Shown here: piece after piece, positions 50,860 through 60,462 of the stretch
How the letters are laid out: each line of letters begins with the position of its first letter
How positions within the stretch are numbered: the first letter of the stretch is position 1
Assembly: GCA_902775375.1 (NCBI GenBank)
Contig: CACYLU010000014.1
Span: 1 to 60,566 of the forward strand
Length of the DNA: 60,566 nucleotides
DNA from: an uncultured Bacteroidales bacterium
GTDB taxonomy: Bacteria; Bacteroidota; Bacteroidia; Bacteroidales; Bacteroidaceae
Direction of reading: 5' to 3'
Made by a program: the position numbers and the translations under genes
Notes under the pieces: generated by a model
Database searches by the model: none
Told to the model about the DNA's origin: nothing
What the model saw: the letters and a program-made list of their open reading frames with translations, nothing else

Positions 50860-52655
50860 TGGCAAACAATTATAATCCCGTTTTACAGGTAGAAGGCCTT
50901 TCTAAGTCTTTTGGAGTTCATGTGTTGTTTCACGATATTAGTTTTGGCTTGTCAGAAGGTCAGCATGTGGGATTGATAGCCAAGAATGGCATTGGGAAAT
51001 CTACCTTATTGAATATTCTGGCTGGCGAAGAGCCCTATGATGGTGGAAAAATTACTTTTCGCCGTGACCTTCGAGTGGGTTATTTGCCACAAACACCACG
51101 ATATCCTTCTCGTTTTTCGGTATTAGAGGCATGTCTAAAACATGACAGCTGCAATCTTGATCCTCACAAGGATTATGAGTTGGCTGCAATACGGTTACTT
51201 ACCAAATTGAAGATTACCGACCTGCAACAGCCTGTGTCTGAATTGTCTGGTGGGCAAATTAAGCGTGTCGCTTTAGTAAATGCATTGATAAACGATCCAG
51301 AGTTACTGATATTGGACGAACCAACTAACCATCTCGACTTAGACATAGTGGAATGGTTAGAAGATTATTTGAGACGTAGCACAATGACATTACTTATGGT
51401 AACGCACGACCGATATTTCCTTGATCGCGTTTGCAACCATATTATGGAGTTGGATGCAGAGTCACTCTATCAGTATGATGGTAACTATGCCTACTACTTG
51501 GAGAAACGACAGGAACGTATGGATGCCAAGGCCGTTGAGATAGAACGTGCCAATAACCTTTATCGGACAGAATTGGATTGGATGCGCCGCATGCCACAGG
51601 CACGTGGGCATAAGGCACGGTATCGTGAGGAAGCTTTTTACGAACTGGAGAAAGTGGCGAAACAGCGAATGGTAGATAACAAAGTGCAGTTGAATGTTAA
51701 GTCTTCGTATATAGGGAACAAGATCTTTGAGGCCAATCATCTTTATAAATCGTTTGGCACAGTTAAGATACTTGATGACTTTTCATATGTTTTTTCCCGC
51801 TATGAGAAAATGGGTATTGTAGGAAACAATGGCACAGGCAAGTCATCCTTCCTGAAGATTCTTTTGGGAGAGTTAACCATTGACAGCGGCACACTGGAAA
51901 TAGGTTCAACAGTGCGCTTTGGCTATTACTCGCAAGAGGGCATGCATTTTGATGAACAAATGAAGGTGATTGATGCTGTCCGCGACATTGCTGAAGTGGT
52001 GGATATGGGTAATGGTAAACGATTGGGAGTATCTCAGTTCTTGCAGTACTTCTTGTTCTCTCCTGAAACGCAGTACAACTATATTTATAAATTGAGTGGA
52101 GGCGAGCGTCGCAGGCTATATCTTTGTACAGTACTGATGCGCAATCCCAATTTCCTGATATTGGATGAACCCACCAACGATCTTGACATCATGACGTTGC
52201 AAGTATTGGAAGAATATCTGAAAGGTTTTGGTGGCTGTGTGATAGTTGTGAGTCATGACCGCTACTTCATGGATAAGGTTGTAGATCATATATTGGTATT
52301 CAATGGTCAAGGTGATATCCGAGATTTCCCTGGCAATTATACCCAATACCGTACATGGAAAGAGCAGCATGAACGTAATCTGCCAAAAACAGTGCAACAT
52401 ATTACGTCTAAGCCAGAACGTCAGCGGCAAAATGATAAACGGCGCATGTCATTTAAGGAAAGACGTGAGTTTGAACAGCTTGGAAAGGAAATTGAGGTGC
52501 TGGAAGCTGAGAAAAAACAGTTGGAAGCAGATCTTTGTAGTGGAACACTGTCGGTTGAAGCCCTCACGGAGAAATCCAAACGTCTTCCCCTTTTAGAAAC
52601 AGAATTGGATGAGAAGTCTCTTCGTTGGTTGGAGTTGTCAGAAATTGAAGGATAA
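50859..52655 (+). CDS. ABC-F family ATPase, Uup/YheS-like
   Basis: A 598-residue ribosome-acting ABC-F protein with two nucleotide-binding domains: Walker A AKNGIGKST and GNNGTGKSS, signatures LSGGQIKRVALVNAL and LSGGERRRLYLCTVL, Walker B LILDEPTNHLDLDI and LILDEPTNDLDIMT. A C-terminal coiled coil rich in Lys, Glu and Arg (about 510-590) is typical of Uup-type proteins. It likely resolves stalled ribosomes. It is the second ABC-F in this window, apart from EttA. Coupled to the DUF3805-like gene. Confidence 0.9.
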   Translation: MANNYNPVLQVEGLSKSFGVHVLFHDISFGLSEGQHVGLIAKNGIGKSTLLNILAGEEPYDGGKITFRRDLRVGYLPQTPRYPSRFSVLEACLKHDSCNLDPHKDYELAAIRLLTKLKITDLQQPVSELSGGQIKRVALVNALINDPELLILDEPTNHLDLDIVEWLEDYLRRSTMTLLMVTHDRYFLDRVCNHIMELDAESLYQYDGNYAYYLEKRQERMDAKAVEIERANNLYRTELDWMRRMPQARGHKARYREEAFYELEKVAKQRMVDNKVQLNVKSSYIGNKIFEANHLYKSFGTVKILDDFSYVFSRYEKMGIVGNNGTGKSSFLKILLGELTIDSGTLEIGSTVRFGYYSQEGMHFDEQMKVIDAVRDIAEVVDMGNGKRLGVSQFLQYFLFSPETQYNYIYKLSGGERRRLYLCTVLMRNPNFLILDEPTNDLDIMTLQVLEEYLKGFGGCVIVVSHDRYFMDKVVDHILVFNGQGDIRDFPGNYTQYRTWKEQHERNLPKTVQHITSKPERQRQNDKRRMSFKERREFEQLGKEIEVLEAEKKQLEADLCSGTLSVEALTEKSKRLPLLETELDEKSLRWLELSEIEG

Positions 52656-52656
52656 A

Positions 52657-52688
52657 TTTGGATATATTTTTTACTTACCATACCTTTG
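52657..52688 (+). promoter_or_regulatory. Promoter of the SLC13 gene
   Basis: TTTG (52657-52660), 20 bp, TACCTTTG (52681-52688), 18 bp before the ATG. Confidence 0.65.
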
Positions 52689-52706
52689 CCACGAAATTGA
52701 AAAACC

Positions 52707-54509
52707 ATGATTGAATCCTTCTTTGAAGAAATAGTATTTGGTGTAAGTATAGGTGGTTGGGTGACTATCTTGACAATGATTTGCATTTTTGTAGTGATGG
52801 CCTATTCACGCATCCCTGCTGAGGTGGCTTTTTTAGGCGCTCTTACAATATTGTTGGTATTGGGCATTGTTGATGAGAAAGAAGGTATGGCTGGTTTCAG
52901 CAGTGAGCCTGTGGTGGTGAATGCCGCTTTTTTCGTTATTATAGGAGGATTGATGCAGACTGGTGTGCTATATTGGCTTTCCCAAAATGTGTTAGGAGAG
53001 GCTCGTAGTTTCACAGGTGCCATTATCAAACTGATGATACCAACTAGTGTGCTCTCTGCTTTCTTGGGCTCCTCAAATGTTGTGTCATTGCTGATTGATG
53101 CTGTGAAGATTTGGTCACGGAAAATTAATCTTTCTCCCTCCAAACTACTGATGCCTTTAAGCTATGCAGCTTCTTTAGGGGGCATGTGTACATTATTAGG
53201 TAACTCTTCTAACTTAGTCATTGCAGGTCTTTATACCAGCCAGACTGGGCTGCCAATGAATATATTTGAGCCGATGCTGCCAGGTATAATCCTTACCATA
53301 TTGGGTATGATGCTGCTGGTGCTGATGCAGCGTTTCATACCAGATAGACAATCATCTGACATCTCGTTTGAATCCACCAGCGATTATACTGTAGAATTAT
53401 TGGTGCCTACTGACAATTCCTATGTGATGCAAACGGTGGAGGAAGCAGGTCTTTTAACTCCCAAAGGAGGATCGCTTATTGAGATTATGCATTTTGACCG
53501 TGAGATTGTAATGCCTGTACCTAAAGACGAGCCCGTTATGGGTGGTGATCGTTTAATATATGCAGGTCAAATCAACGATTTATTGGAGTTGAAACGAACT
53601 CACGGCTTAGTCGCTGCTGACCACCATGTTTGGAACATCAACGAGATAGATACTAAACGTCGCATGCGTACAGCTTATGTTACCTTTGGTAGTGAGTTGA
53701 TAGGCAAATCAATGGCTCATTGTAGCTTTGAAAGACGTAATAATGTGGTGCTCGTAGCAGTGGCTCGTCAAGGGCATCGTGTTGAAGGTATACCTCGTGA
53801 AATCAGTTTGCAGGCAGGTGATACGTTGTTGTTGGAATGCCCAGCTAAGGGCGAGAACCAATTAGAACAAGCCAATCGCCGCTCTCTCAAGTTCTTCGAT
53901 AGTCAATTTGTGCCTCAGTTGGGCCCTAAAACTGTTACTTCCGCCATAGTCTTGACACTGATGTTCATTATATCATCTTTTAAGATAATGCCACTTATTA
54001 CAGCCTCAATGTTTGCTGCTGGTGTGCTGATGATGGCAGGTTGTTGTCGCATTACAGATGTAACTAAATACATAGAGTGGGACCTCTTGCTCATTCTTGG
54101 TTCTACAGTAGTATTCTCAGTTGCTATCACTAAGACAGGTGTTGCAAGTTTTGTGGCTACCAATGTGCTTGACCTTTGTAATTCTAATCCTTATATAGTC
54201 ATGGGTGTGATGTGTTTGTTGGCATCTGTTGTCAGTGAGTTTATAAGTGATGTGGGTGCAGGCGCTGTATTCTTCCCCATAATCTACCAACAGGCTTTGT
54301 TATTAGGCTGTGATCCGTTACCATTTGTAATGGCGCTTATGTTAAGTGTTGCACTCAGTTTTGCTTCTCCCATTGGTAGTACTACCCATATGTTGGTCTT
54401 TGGACCTGGGTCCTTCCGCTTCACTGACTTCGTGCGTTTGGGTACTGTCATGCATTTGGTCTTATTACCCATCCTGCTCTTGATAATTACGTTCATATAT
54501 CCGTTTTGA
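52707..54509 (+). CDS. SLC13-family anion permease with TrkA-C domains
   Basis: A 600-residue inner-membrane protein of the DASS/ArsB superfamily: two blocks of hydrophobic segments (about 10-210 and 408-598) with the conserved GNSSNLVIAGL loop (about 171-181) and SPIGSTTHMLVFGPG (about 551-565). Between them lie two RCK_C-like (TrkA-C) domains (about 225-395). Likely a sodium- or proton-coupled anion transporter, for example sulfate, but substrate is not determined. Confidence 0.86.
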   Translation: MIESFFEEIVFGVSIGGWVTILTMICIFVVMAYSRIPAEVAFLGALTILLVLGIVDEKEGMAGFSSEPVVVNAAFFVIIGGLMQTGVLYWLSQNVLGEARSFTGAIIKLMIPTSVLSAFLGSSNVVSLLIDAVKIWSRKINLSPSKLLMPLSYAASLGGMCTLLGNSSNLVIAGLYTSQTGLPMNIFEPMLPGIILTILGMMLLVLMQRFIPDRQSSDISFESTSDYTVELLVPTDNSYVMQTVEEAGLLTPKGGSLIEIMHFDREIVMPVPKDEPVMGGDRLIYAGQINDLLELKRTHGLVAADHHVWNINEIDTKRRMRTAYVTFGSELIGKSMAHCSFERRNNVVLVAVARQGHRVEGIPREISLQAGDTLLLECPAKGENQLEQANRRSLKFFDSQFVPQLGPKTVTSAIVLTLMFIISSFKIMPLITASMFAAGVLMMAGCCRITDVTKYIEWDLLLILGSTVVFSVAITKTGVASFVATNVLDLCNSNPYIVMGVMCLLASVVSEFISDVGAGAVFFPIIYQQALLLGCDPLPFVMALMLSVALSFASPIGSTTHMLVFGPGSFRFTDFVRLGTVMHLVLLPILLLIITFIYPF

Positions 54510-54511
54510 TA

Positions 54512-54547
54512 AATAAAAAGGCTGCATCTAGATGCAGCCTTTTTATT
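54512..54547. terminator. Bidirectional terminator, SLC13/hsp20
   Basis: A perfect 36-base palindrome, AAAAAGGCTGCATCT followed by AGATGCAGCCTTTTT with AAT/ATT outside, between two convergent genes. It works as a terminator on either strand. Confidence 0.95.
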
Positions 54548-54575
54548 ATGAATGACACTCGTAGTTTGAAATATA

Positions 54576-55001
54576 TTAAGAGATTTCAATGGTACGTGTA
54601 TTCTTTACTTCTTCTTTCTTGAACTTAGGTAAGATAACAGTCAGTACGCCATTCTCTACCTTTGCAGAAATGTGCTCTTTATCCACATCCTCCGGCAGAG
54701 TGTAGTTCTGCTGGTAGTTGCTGTATGAGAACTCACGACGCAGATAGTGCTGTTTCTTCTCCTTGTCCTCTTCTTTGTGCTCCCATTTATTCTCGATAGC
54801 TACGCACAAATTGCCATCTTCATTGATATTGACGCGGCAAAACTCTTTCTTGATACCAGGAGCGGCAACTTCCATTGTATAAGCCGTTTCATTTTCCATT
54901 ACGTTTACTGCCGGTGCGGTTGTGTTGGCACGAGGTGTGAAATCGAAATAATCATCGAATACTGTAGGAAACCATGTGTTTCTAAACATTGCTGGTAACA
55001 T
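54576..55001 (-). CDS. Hsp20/alpha-crystallin small heat-shock protein
   Basis: A small chaperone of 141 residues that holds unfolding proteins. The alpha-crystallin domain spans about residues 30-130 (YTMEVAAPGIKKEFCRVNINEDGNLCVAI...VENGVLTVILPK) with the C-terminal I/V-x-I tail (TRTIEIS). Two starts are possible, 55016 (MEVFTMLPAM) and 55001 (MLPAMFRNTW); 55001 is preferred because a GGAGG motif lies about 8 bases upstream, unusual in this group. Upstream DNA has repeated TGACA/TGTCA sites. Confidence 0.9.
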   Translation of the reverse strand: MLPAMFRNTWFPTVFDDYFDFTPRANTTAPAVNVMENETAYTMEVAAPGIKKEFCRVNINEDGNLCVAIENKWEHKEEDKEKKQHYLRREFSYSNYQQNYTLPEDVDKEHISAKVENGVLTVILPKFKKEEVKNTRTIEIS

Positions 55002-55117
55002 AGTAAATACCTCCATTTTTATTTTAGTTCTTTTAATTGTTATACATTCACTTGCCTCAGCTTTCGCTTGCGGCTTGCACCTTTCTAAGTGCAAGTTGTA
55101 TGCCATGAGACTTATGG

Positions 55118-55182
55118 TGACAATTTGTCAATAAATGGAAGTATAGTATGTAAAATTGTCAAATTAAGCTGACAATATGTCA
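55118..55182. promoter_or_regulatory. Repeated TGACA-N3-TGTCA operators upstream of hsp20
   Basis: TGACAATTTGTCA (55118-55130) and TGACAATATGTCA (55170-55182) are perfect inverted repeats of the same type, with a half-site TTGTCA at 55156-55161 between them. They sit 117-181 bases before the hsp20 start. This is not CIRCE, HAIR or CtsR consensus. They probably bind a heat-shock or envelope-stress regulator. Confidence 0.5.
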
Positions 55183-55194
55183 AGTAATTATGCT

Positions 55195-56202
55195 TTATTG
55201 CTCAAATACACTGGCAAGATTCTTGACCAGTTCATCCTCATTAAGACTAATATTAAGTATCTTGCCGTTTGGGTCAAGTAAAATACCAGTAGGCACCCAA
55301 CGGATAGCATATAGTTCTACTACATCACCTTGCCAATATTTCAAGTCAGATACTTGTGTCCATGTGAGGCCTTGCTGCTCAATAGTATTAAGCCACGTCT
55401 CCCGATTGCGGTCGAGTGATACGCCTAGAACGGTGAAGTTCTTTCCTTTGTATTTGTTGTAAGCCTCTACGATGAATGGATTCTCCCTTCGACAATCTGG
55501 GCACCAACCAGCCCAGAAGCTTACCAGCACATACTTGCCACGGAAATCTTTCAGGCTAACAGGTTTCCCATCGGGATCGGGTAGGGTGAAGTCTGGGGCA
55601 ATCTTGCCCACCTGCACAGCTTCTTTCCTGGCAATCAGGCCTTCCATCTGCTTCACATACATGTTCCCATCTAGTGACTTGTCCAACTTGCTACGCAAGG
55701 TCTGCAGTTGCTCAAGGTCAAGTCCCCATGCCAGATTACGCATAATATAATATGGTGCAAGGGCAGATGCAGGATTTGCTGCTACAAACTCATTGATATC
55801 GAAACCTTCTTTTCCTACCTTGTCTGCTGTCTCTTGGTAGAGCGTGTTGATAGGTGAACCTTCGATGTGAAGTGTCTTGTTTGCTTCACTCATCTTTATC
55901 TTCATGGCCTCATTCCCTAGGAAGAATACTAGTGGGTTGTTACTCTCTTTATCGGTGGTTAGTCCGTATGCTAATGTCTGCATGGCAAAACCGCGGAACT
56001 CAAACTCTCCTCCACTAACTTCAGCAGAATCCACCAACGTATAGCTCTTGTCATGATATTCTTTCAGATAAACCATGCCACTCCTGATGTCGGATATCTC
56101 GCCGTTGATCAGGTAGCCGTTACCATTAACTTTCCCTTTGTTGCCGTTGCATGAGGTAAGTGCCAGTGCCAGGCATAAACCTCCAATGATTCTCTTTACC
56201 AT
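55195..56202 (-). CDS. TlpA-like thiol-disulfide lipoprotein
   Basis: A 335-residue exported lipoprotein (lipobox LALTSC, Cys18). The N-terminal domain (about 25-120) looks like DUF4369; the C-terminal thioredoxin-like domain (about 200-335) has the redox-active CPDC (Cys234, Cys237) within FWAGWCPDCRRENP and a cis-proline region IRWVPTGILLD. It likely reduces or exchanges disulfides in the periplasm; such proteins are abundant in Bacteroidales. Downstream of tcdA on the same strand, 21 bp apart. Confidence 0.9.
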   Translation of the reverse strand: MVKRIIGGLCLALALTSCNGNKGKVNGNGYLINGEISDIRSGMVYLKEYHDKSYTLVDSAEVSGGEFEFRGFAMQTLAYGLTTDKESNNPLVFFLGNEAMKIKMSEANKTLHIEGSPINTLYQETADKVGKEGFDINEFVAANPASALAPYYIMRNLAWGLDLEQLQTLRSKLDKSLDGNMYVKQMEGLIARKEAVQVGKIAPDFTLPDPDGKPVSLKDFRGKYVLVSFWAGWCPDCRRENPFIVEAYNKYKGKNFTVLGVSLDRNRETWLNTIEQQGLTWTQVSDLKYWQGDVVELYAIRWVPTGILLDPNGKILNISLNEDELVKNLASVFEQ

Positions 56203-56223
56203 ATTGCTGTTGTTTTTTATAGT

Positions 56224-57033
56224 TTAGTTGCTTAGTTTGTTTATGATGTCTTGCACGATTAAGCCAGCCAAGGTAAAACCGAAAATGGCTGTTATATGCG
56301 ATAATGAGCCATTAATCTGCGCTTTAGCTGAGCACCATTCATGGTTGAGCAGAGAAGGGTCACCTGGTCCGTTTTTCGCTTTGGGGCACATGCAGTTGGC
56401 TGTGCCACATGAGTGGTTGACTCCTTTGTTTTTCAATAGTTCCTCGCTATACACACATTTGAACTTACGCTTAGGGAACACGCCGTTTTTTTTGAACCTG
56501 CGTCTAAGGGCAGCAGCCAAAGGGTCACCTTTTACGTCCCAGAACTCAGCCACCTCTATCTTGGTGGGGTCGAGTTTCAAGGCGGCTCCCATGGACGAGA
56601 AGAACTTCGCCTTCGAGCGGGTGGCTCTGATAATGAGCAGCGCCTTATCTTTCAAGCTGTCTATGGCATCCACGACATAATCATAGGCATCAAGGTCGAA
56701 TTGGTCGGCTGTCTCCTCGCTATATATCATTTGCAATGATCGTATGTCGGCATTAGGATTGATTTGCAGCAGCCGCTCTTTCAAAGCATCCACCTTCACT
56801 TGCCCTACGGTTTGCATACTTGCCATTAGTTGGCGGTTGATATTAGTGATGCAAACACGGTCGGAATCCACGATAGTCAGATGCACGATACCTGTTCGTA
56901 TCAGACTTTCGGCACACCAGCTGCCAACGCCTCCCACTCCCAGCATCAATACCTTTACCTGCGATAACCTTTCCAGGGCATCAGAGCCTAAAAGCAGTTC
57001 TGTCCTATTGAATAAACCTTTCTCTAAACCCAT
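56224..57033 (-). CDS. tcdA: tRNA threonylcarbamoyladenosine dehydratase TcdA
   Basis: E1-like enzyme that cyclises t6A37 in tRNAs to ct6A with ATP. At 269 residues from the chosen start (57033, MGLEKGLFNRTELLLG) it matches E. coli TcdA (268). The nucleotide-binding loop is LGVGGVGSW (about 32-40), then the ThiF-type IVDSDRVCITNINRQ (about 54-68), and a C-terminal cysteine-rich region. A longer frame from 57105 is rejected. A -7 element TATCTTTG lies upstream on the minus strand. Confidence 0.92.
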   Translation of the reverse strand: MGLEKGLFNRTELLLGSDALERLSQVKVLMLGVGGVGSWCAESLIRTGIVHLTIVDSDRVCITNINRQLMASMQTVGQVKVDALKERLLQINPNADIRSLQMIYSEETADQFDLDAYDYVVDAIDSLKDKALLIIRATRSKAKFFSSMGAALKLDPTKIEVAEFWDVKGDPLAAALRRRFKKNGVFPKRKFKCVYSEELLKNKGVNHSCGTANCMCPKAKNGPGDPSLLNHEWCSAKAQINGSLSHITAIFGFTLAGLIVQDIINKLSN

Positions 57034-57111
57034 AAGAATGTAATTGTTGCGCAAAGATAGCGTATTTTTCTCAAGTTTTATTAACTTTGCAGGCAAATAA
57101 TACAAATTGAA

Positions 57112-57687
57112 ATGAAAAGGCTGCTTTATATATCTATTAGTTTGGTGCTGCTGGTATTGGTATCATGCAATAACAGAACCTCAAAAAGGGATCCCGACAA
57201 TTATGTAGTGGAATCCATAAAGGAAGATGTAATCAGCAATGAGATTCATCAGTTGCAGACCATCTCGTCCTCTACGTCTGCTGACTTCAAGGGCAAGACT
57301 TACACCATGAATGTTGTCCGAAAGGCAGATGGCACTTTGCCTGTTGTAACCGATGTACAAGGATTAAAGTATTACGATAATACCATAACTTTGGAGATAA
57401 CTACGGATGGCAAACTATTTGCCCATAAGGTTTTCAACAAGAACACATTCGCATCTTACTTAGAGCCAGATTTCATTCAACATTCCATCTTGGAAGGCTT
57501 GGTGTTCGATAAGGTGACCGACTATGGTCTGATGTTTGCAGCCAGCGTGAGCTATCCTGAAAGTGATCTTTATGTACCTTTCCATGTAACGGTGCTGCCA
57601 AATGGCAACCTTTCTATTGATAAGGCTGATTTGATGGAAGATTACGAGCCAGAAACTGAGCCAACAACCGAATCCAACAAAAACTGA
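57112..57687 (+). CDS. Small lipoprotein, DUF4738-like
   Basis: A 191-residue lipoprotein (lipobox VLVSC, Cys19). After a short Lys/Asp-rich linker, residues 50-165 form a beta-rich domain (GKTYTMNVVRKADGTLPVVTDVQGLKYYDNTITLEIT) that fits DUF4738, a family of unknown function in Bacteroidales. The C-terminus is acidic. Divergent from tcdA (78 bp between starts) and converging with mutS2, with only 18 bp between stop codons. Confidence 0.7.
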   Translation: MKRLLYISISLVLLVLVSCNNRTSKRDPDNYVVESIKEDVISNEIHQLQTISSSTSADFKGKTYTMNVVRKADGTLPVVTDVQGLKYYDNTITLEITTDGKLFAHKVFNKNTFASYLEPDFIQHSILEGLVFDKVTDYGLMFAASVSYPESDLYVPFHVTVLPNGNLSIDKADLMEDYEPETEPTTESNKN

Positions 57688-57705
57688 CTTTGAAAGGTGG
57701 ATGCC

Positions 57706-60240
57706 TTATTCTAAGTCAACGACGGTAATTCCAGCTCCGCCAAACTGTACATGCTCGTCGTGGAAGTCTTTCACGCCATTAACTCCTTGCAAATACTGCC
57801 TTATTAATGTCCGTAAGATGCCCGTCCCTGTGCCGTGCAGAATTCTCACACGTGAGACGCCAATTAATATGGCATCATCAATGAAGTAAGTCACTGCTTG
57901 TATGGCCTCGTCGCCCCTCATACCCCTTACATCTATATCCTGCTTAAAGTTTAGTTTTCTGTCGTGCATTGAGTCTTGTGTCTGCTCGCTTAGATAAGTG
58001 GCTTTCTGTGTGATGTCAGGGTGTTTAGTTGGTGGTTGCACAGGTTCAAGTCTGTTCAGCTTCACCGTAGTCTTGATATTGCCAAAGACTACCGTAGCAT
58101 CTTTTCCATGAATCTCTATGATGGTACCCACTGTTTTCTGGCCTTTTAGCCTAACAGTTGCCCCTTCTGTCAACTGAGCCTGTAATTCCGCTTCACGTTG
58201 GGCTTTCATAGCAGCCTGCTCTTCTGCTGATGGGGCAGGTGTATTGTCTTTCTCCGACTTCTTGCCCTTCTTGCGTTGCTGACGCTCACGCAGTTTCTCC
58301 ATCTTGCGGGCAATCTTATCTTCAGCTTTTTGTGCCTCTTGTTCCTGTAACTGTTTGCGGAAATCGGCTAATTCTTGACGAATCTTCTTGGTTTCTTCCT
58401 TCTCAGCCTGTGCCTCTTTGATGCCTTTTATAGTACCCTCAATACGAGCGTTGGCTTCTTGTACTAGTTGCTCAGCCTCACTCTTAGCGTTTCGCAAAAT
58501 ATCTTTGCGCTCTTGGTGCAACTCTTGTAGTTCACGCTCATAGCGAGCGATGGTTTCTTCCATCACCTTTTCACGCTGGTGAATGCTCTGTCGTTTATTC
58601 TGCCAGTAGCGTTTGTCGCGCACAATGTCTTGCAAATATTTGTCGGAGTTGATATAATCACTGCCCACAATCTCAGAAGCATCAGCTATCACTTCCTCTG
58701 GCAGACCTATCTTTCTGGCTATCTCAACAGCAAAAGAACTACCAGGCATACCTATCTGTAATAAAAAGAGAGGCTGCATAAGATTACGGTCGTAGAGCAT
58801 GGCCCCATTGACGATACCCTCGTGTGCATCAGCAAAGTGCTTTAAGTTTTGGTAGTGGGTGGTGATGACGCCAAACGTACCTTTCTCGTTAAACCGCTTC
58901 AACACTGCTTCGGCTATGGCACCGCCAATCTGTGGCTCTGTACCTCCACCAAATTCATCTATCAGAATCAAGCTCTTGCTGTCGCACTGCTTCATCATGT
59001 TTTTCATGTTTAGCAGGTGAGAAGAGTAGGTACTCAGGTCATCCTCAATGCTCTGCTCATCGCCGATGTCGATAAAGATGCTGTTGAATACACCTGCATG
59101 ACTGCCTTCGTGAAGCGGAATCAACAAACCACATTGCAGCATATATTGCAATAATCCTACTGTTTTGAGACAAACTGATTTACCTCCTGCATTGGGGCCG
59201 GAGATTAGTAAGATACGGCGTTCTTTCGTTAGCTCAATGTCCAATGGTACTACTTTCTTATTATGTTTGGCCAATGAAATTTGCAGCAGTGGATGTACAG
59301 CAGCACCCCAGTCTATACATTGTTTATTCTCAAATGCAGGCTTGATGGCACCTGTTTGCTGGGCAAACAATGCCTTGGCACGGATGAAGTCAATCTCAGC
59401 CAAGAACTCGTATGACTGCAGTACATCGGGAATCAATGGGCGCAACTCGTCTGTAAACTCCATCAATATGCGTATAATCTCATGCCGTTCTTCAATTTCC
59501 AGTTCTCTCACACGATTGTTGGCTTCTACTACAGCTTCAGGTTCAATAAAAACAGTCTTGCCACTAGCTGATTCATCATGCACAATGCCCCTTACTCTAC
59601 GCTTCATAGCAGGGGCAACAGGTATTACTAAACGTCCATCACGCATGGTAGGAGAAACATCCTTTTCTATCACCCCTTCGCTTTGTGCATTACGTAATAT
59701 ACTAGCTAGAATACGAGATATGCTGTTCAGTGTGCCTGCATGATCCTTGCGAATGCGAGCCAGTTCGGACGAAGCATTGTCTTTTATCTGTCCATAGGGG
59801 TTTAGTATGCCGTTGATGCGATTTGTCAGTTTTGGGAAAACCAAGATATTACCTGCCAACTTACACAAGTTAGGATAGGGAGAAGTAGAATCTTCTTCCG
59901 TTTCCTCGGCTTTAAGAAACCTTACAATGTCATTGATGGTTTCAAGCGAACGACGGAGATCAAACAGTTCCTGCTCTTCCAAAAATAGTCCCTCCACCTT
60001 CACGCGTTTTAGTGCAGGACGCACATCAAAAAAGAATTGAGCAGGAAAATCATCGTCCCCTTGAAGGATAGCCAACATCTCGCAAGTTAGGTCAAGTTGT
60101 TGGTTGATGTCGGCATACCGGCTCCCATACGTCATCTCGTCAACACGTTCTTCGCCTAATGTACTGAGGCATCTGCCTTTCAGAAGCTGGCGTATTTGGT
60201 CAAAGCCAATCTTATGTTCAAAGTTGTGAGGATATATCAT
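57706..60240 (-). CDS. mutS2: Endonuclease MutS2
   Basis: An 844-residue MutS-family protein. ATPase domain about 300-520 with Walker A GPNAGGKS, Walker B ILIDEFGGGTEP (about 425-436) and THYQNLKHFA; a long Lys/Glu-rich coiled coil (about 520-680); a C-terminal Smr nuclease domain about 770-844 (DIDVRGMRGDEAIQAVTYFIDD, RILHGTGTGILR). In bacteria MutS2 suppresses recombination or rescues collided ribosomes. There is no mutS mismatch-recognition domain. Confidence 0.95.
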   Translation of the reverse strand: MIYPHNFEHKIGFDQIRQLLKGRCLSTLGEERVDEMTYGSRYADINQQLDLTCEMLAILQGDDDFPAQFFFDVRPALKRVKVEGLFLEEQELFDLRRSLETINDIVRFLKAEETEEDSTSPYPNLCKLAGNILVFPKLTNRINGILNPYGQIKDNASSELARIRKDHAGTLNSISRILASILRNAQSEGVIEKDVSPTMRDGRLVIPVAPAMKRRVRGIVHDESASGKTVFIEPEAVVEANNRVRELEIEERHEIIRILMEFTDELRPLIPDVLQSYEFLAEIDFIRAKALFAQQTGAIKPAFENKQCIDWGAAVHPLLQISLAKHNKKVVPLDIELTKERRILLISGPNAGGKSVCLKTVGLLQYMLQCGLLIPLHEGSHAGVFNSIFIDIGDEQSIEDDLSTYSSHLLNMKNMMKQCDSKSLILIDEFGGGTEPQIGGAIAEAVLKRFNEKGTFGVITTHYQNLKHFADAHEGIVNGAMLYDRNLMQPLFLLQIGMPGSSFAVEIARKIGLPEEVIADASEIVGSDYINSDKYLQDIVRDKRYWQNKRQSIHQREKVMEETIARYERELQELHQERKDILRNAKSEAEQLVQEANARIEGTIKGIKEAQAEKEETKKIRQELADFRKQLQEQEAQKAEDKIARKMEKLRERQQRKKGKKSEKDNTPAPSAEEQAAMKAQREAELQAQLTEGATVRLKGQKTVGTIIEIHGKDATVVFGNIKTTVKLNRLEPVQPPTKHPDITQKATYLSEQTQDSMHDRKLNFKQDIDVRGMRGDEAIQAVTYFIDDAILIGVSRVRILHGTGTGILRTLIRQYLQGVNGVKDFHDEHVQFGGAGITVVDLE

Positions 60241-60433
60241 ATTTTCATATTTGGGTGTAAAGATACTATAATTAAAGATTAATAGCAGCTACCAGTGCAC
60301 CTAAATTTAGGGATAAAGTTAAGATTATGGGAACCACTTCTTAAGGATGACTGCTTATGAACTACTGTGAATAATGCATTAGCAATTTGTTTTTGCAATT
60401 CTTATTACTCGCGTTGTTTTTTTGTCAATAAAA

Positions 60434-60461
60434 AAACTGGTTGATGAATTTCAACCAGTTT
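60434..60461. terminator. Hairpin near window end
   Basis: AAACTGGTTGA (60434-60444) and TCAACCAGTTT (60451-60461) form an 11-bp stem with A/T runs on both sides. The inner sequence CTGGTTGA matches the tRNA-Ser terminator at 26822, suggesting a shared type of tRNA-linked terminator. Confidence 0.75.
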
Positions 60462-60462
60462 C

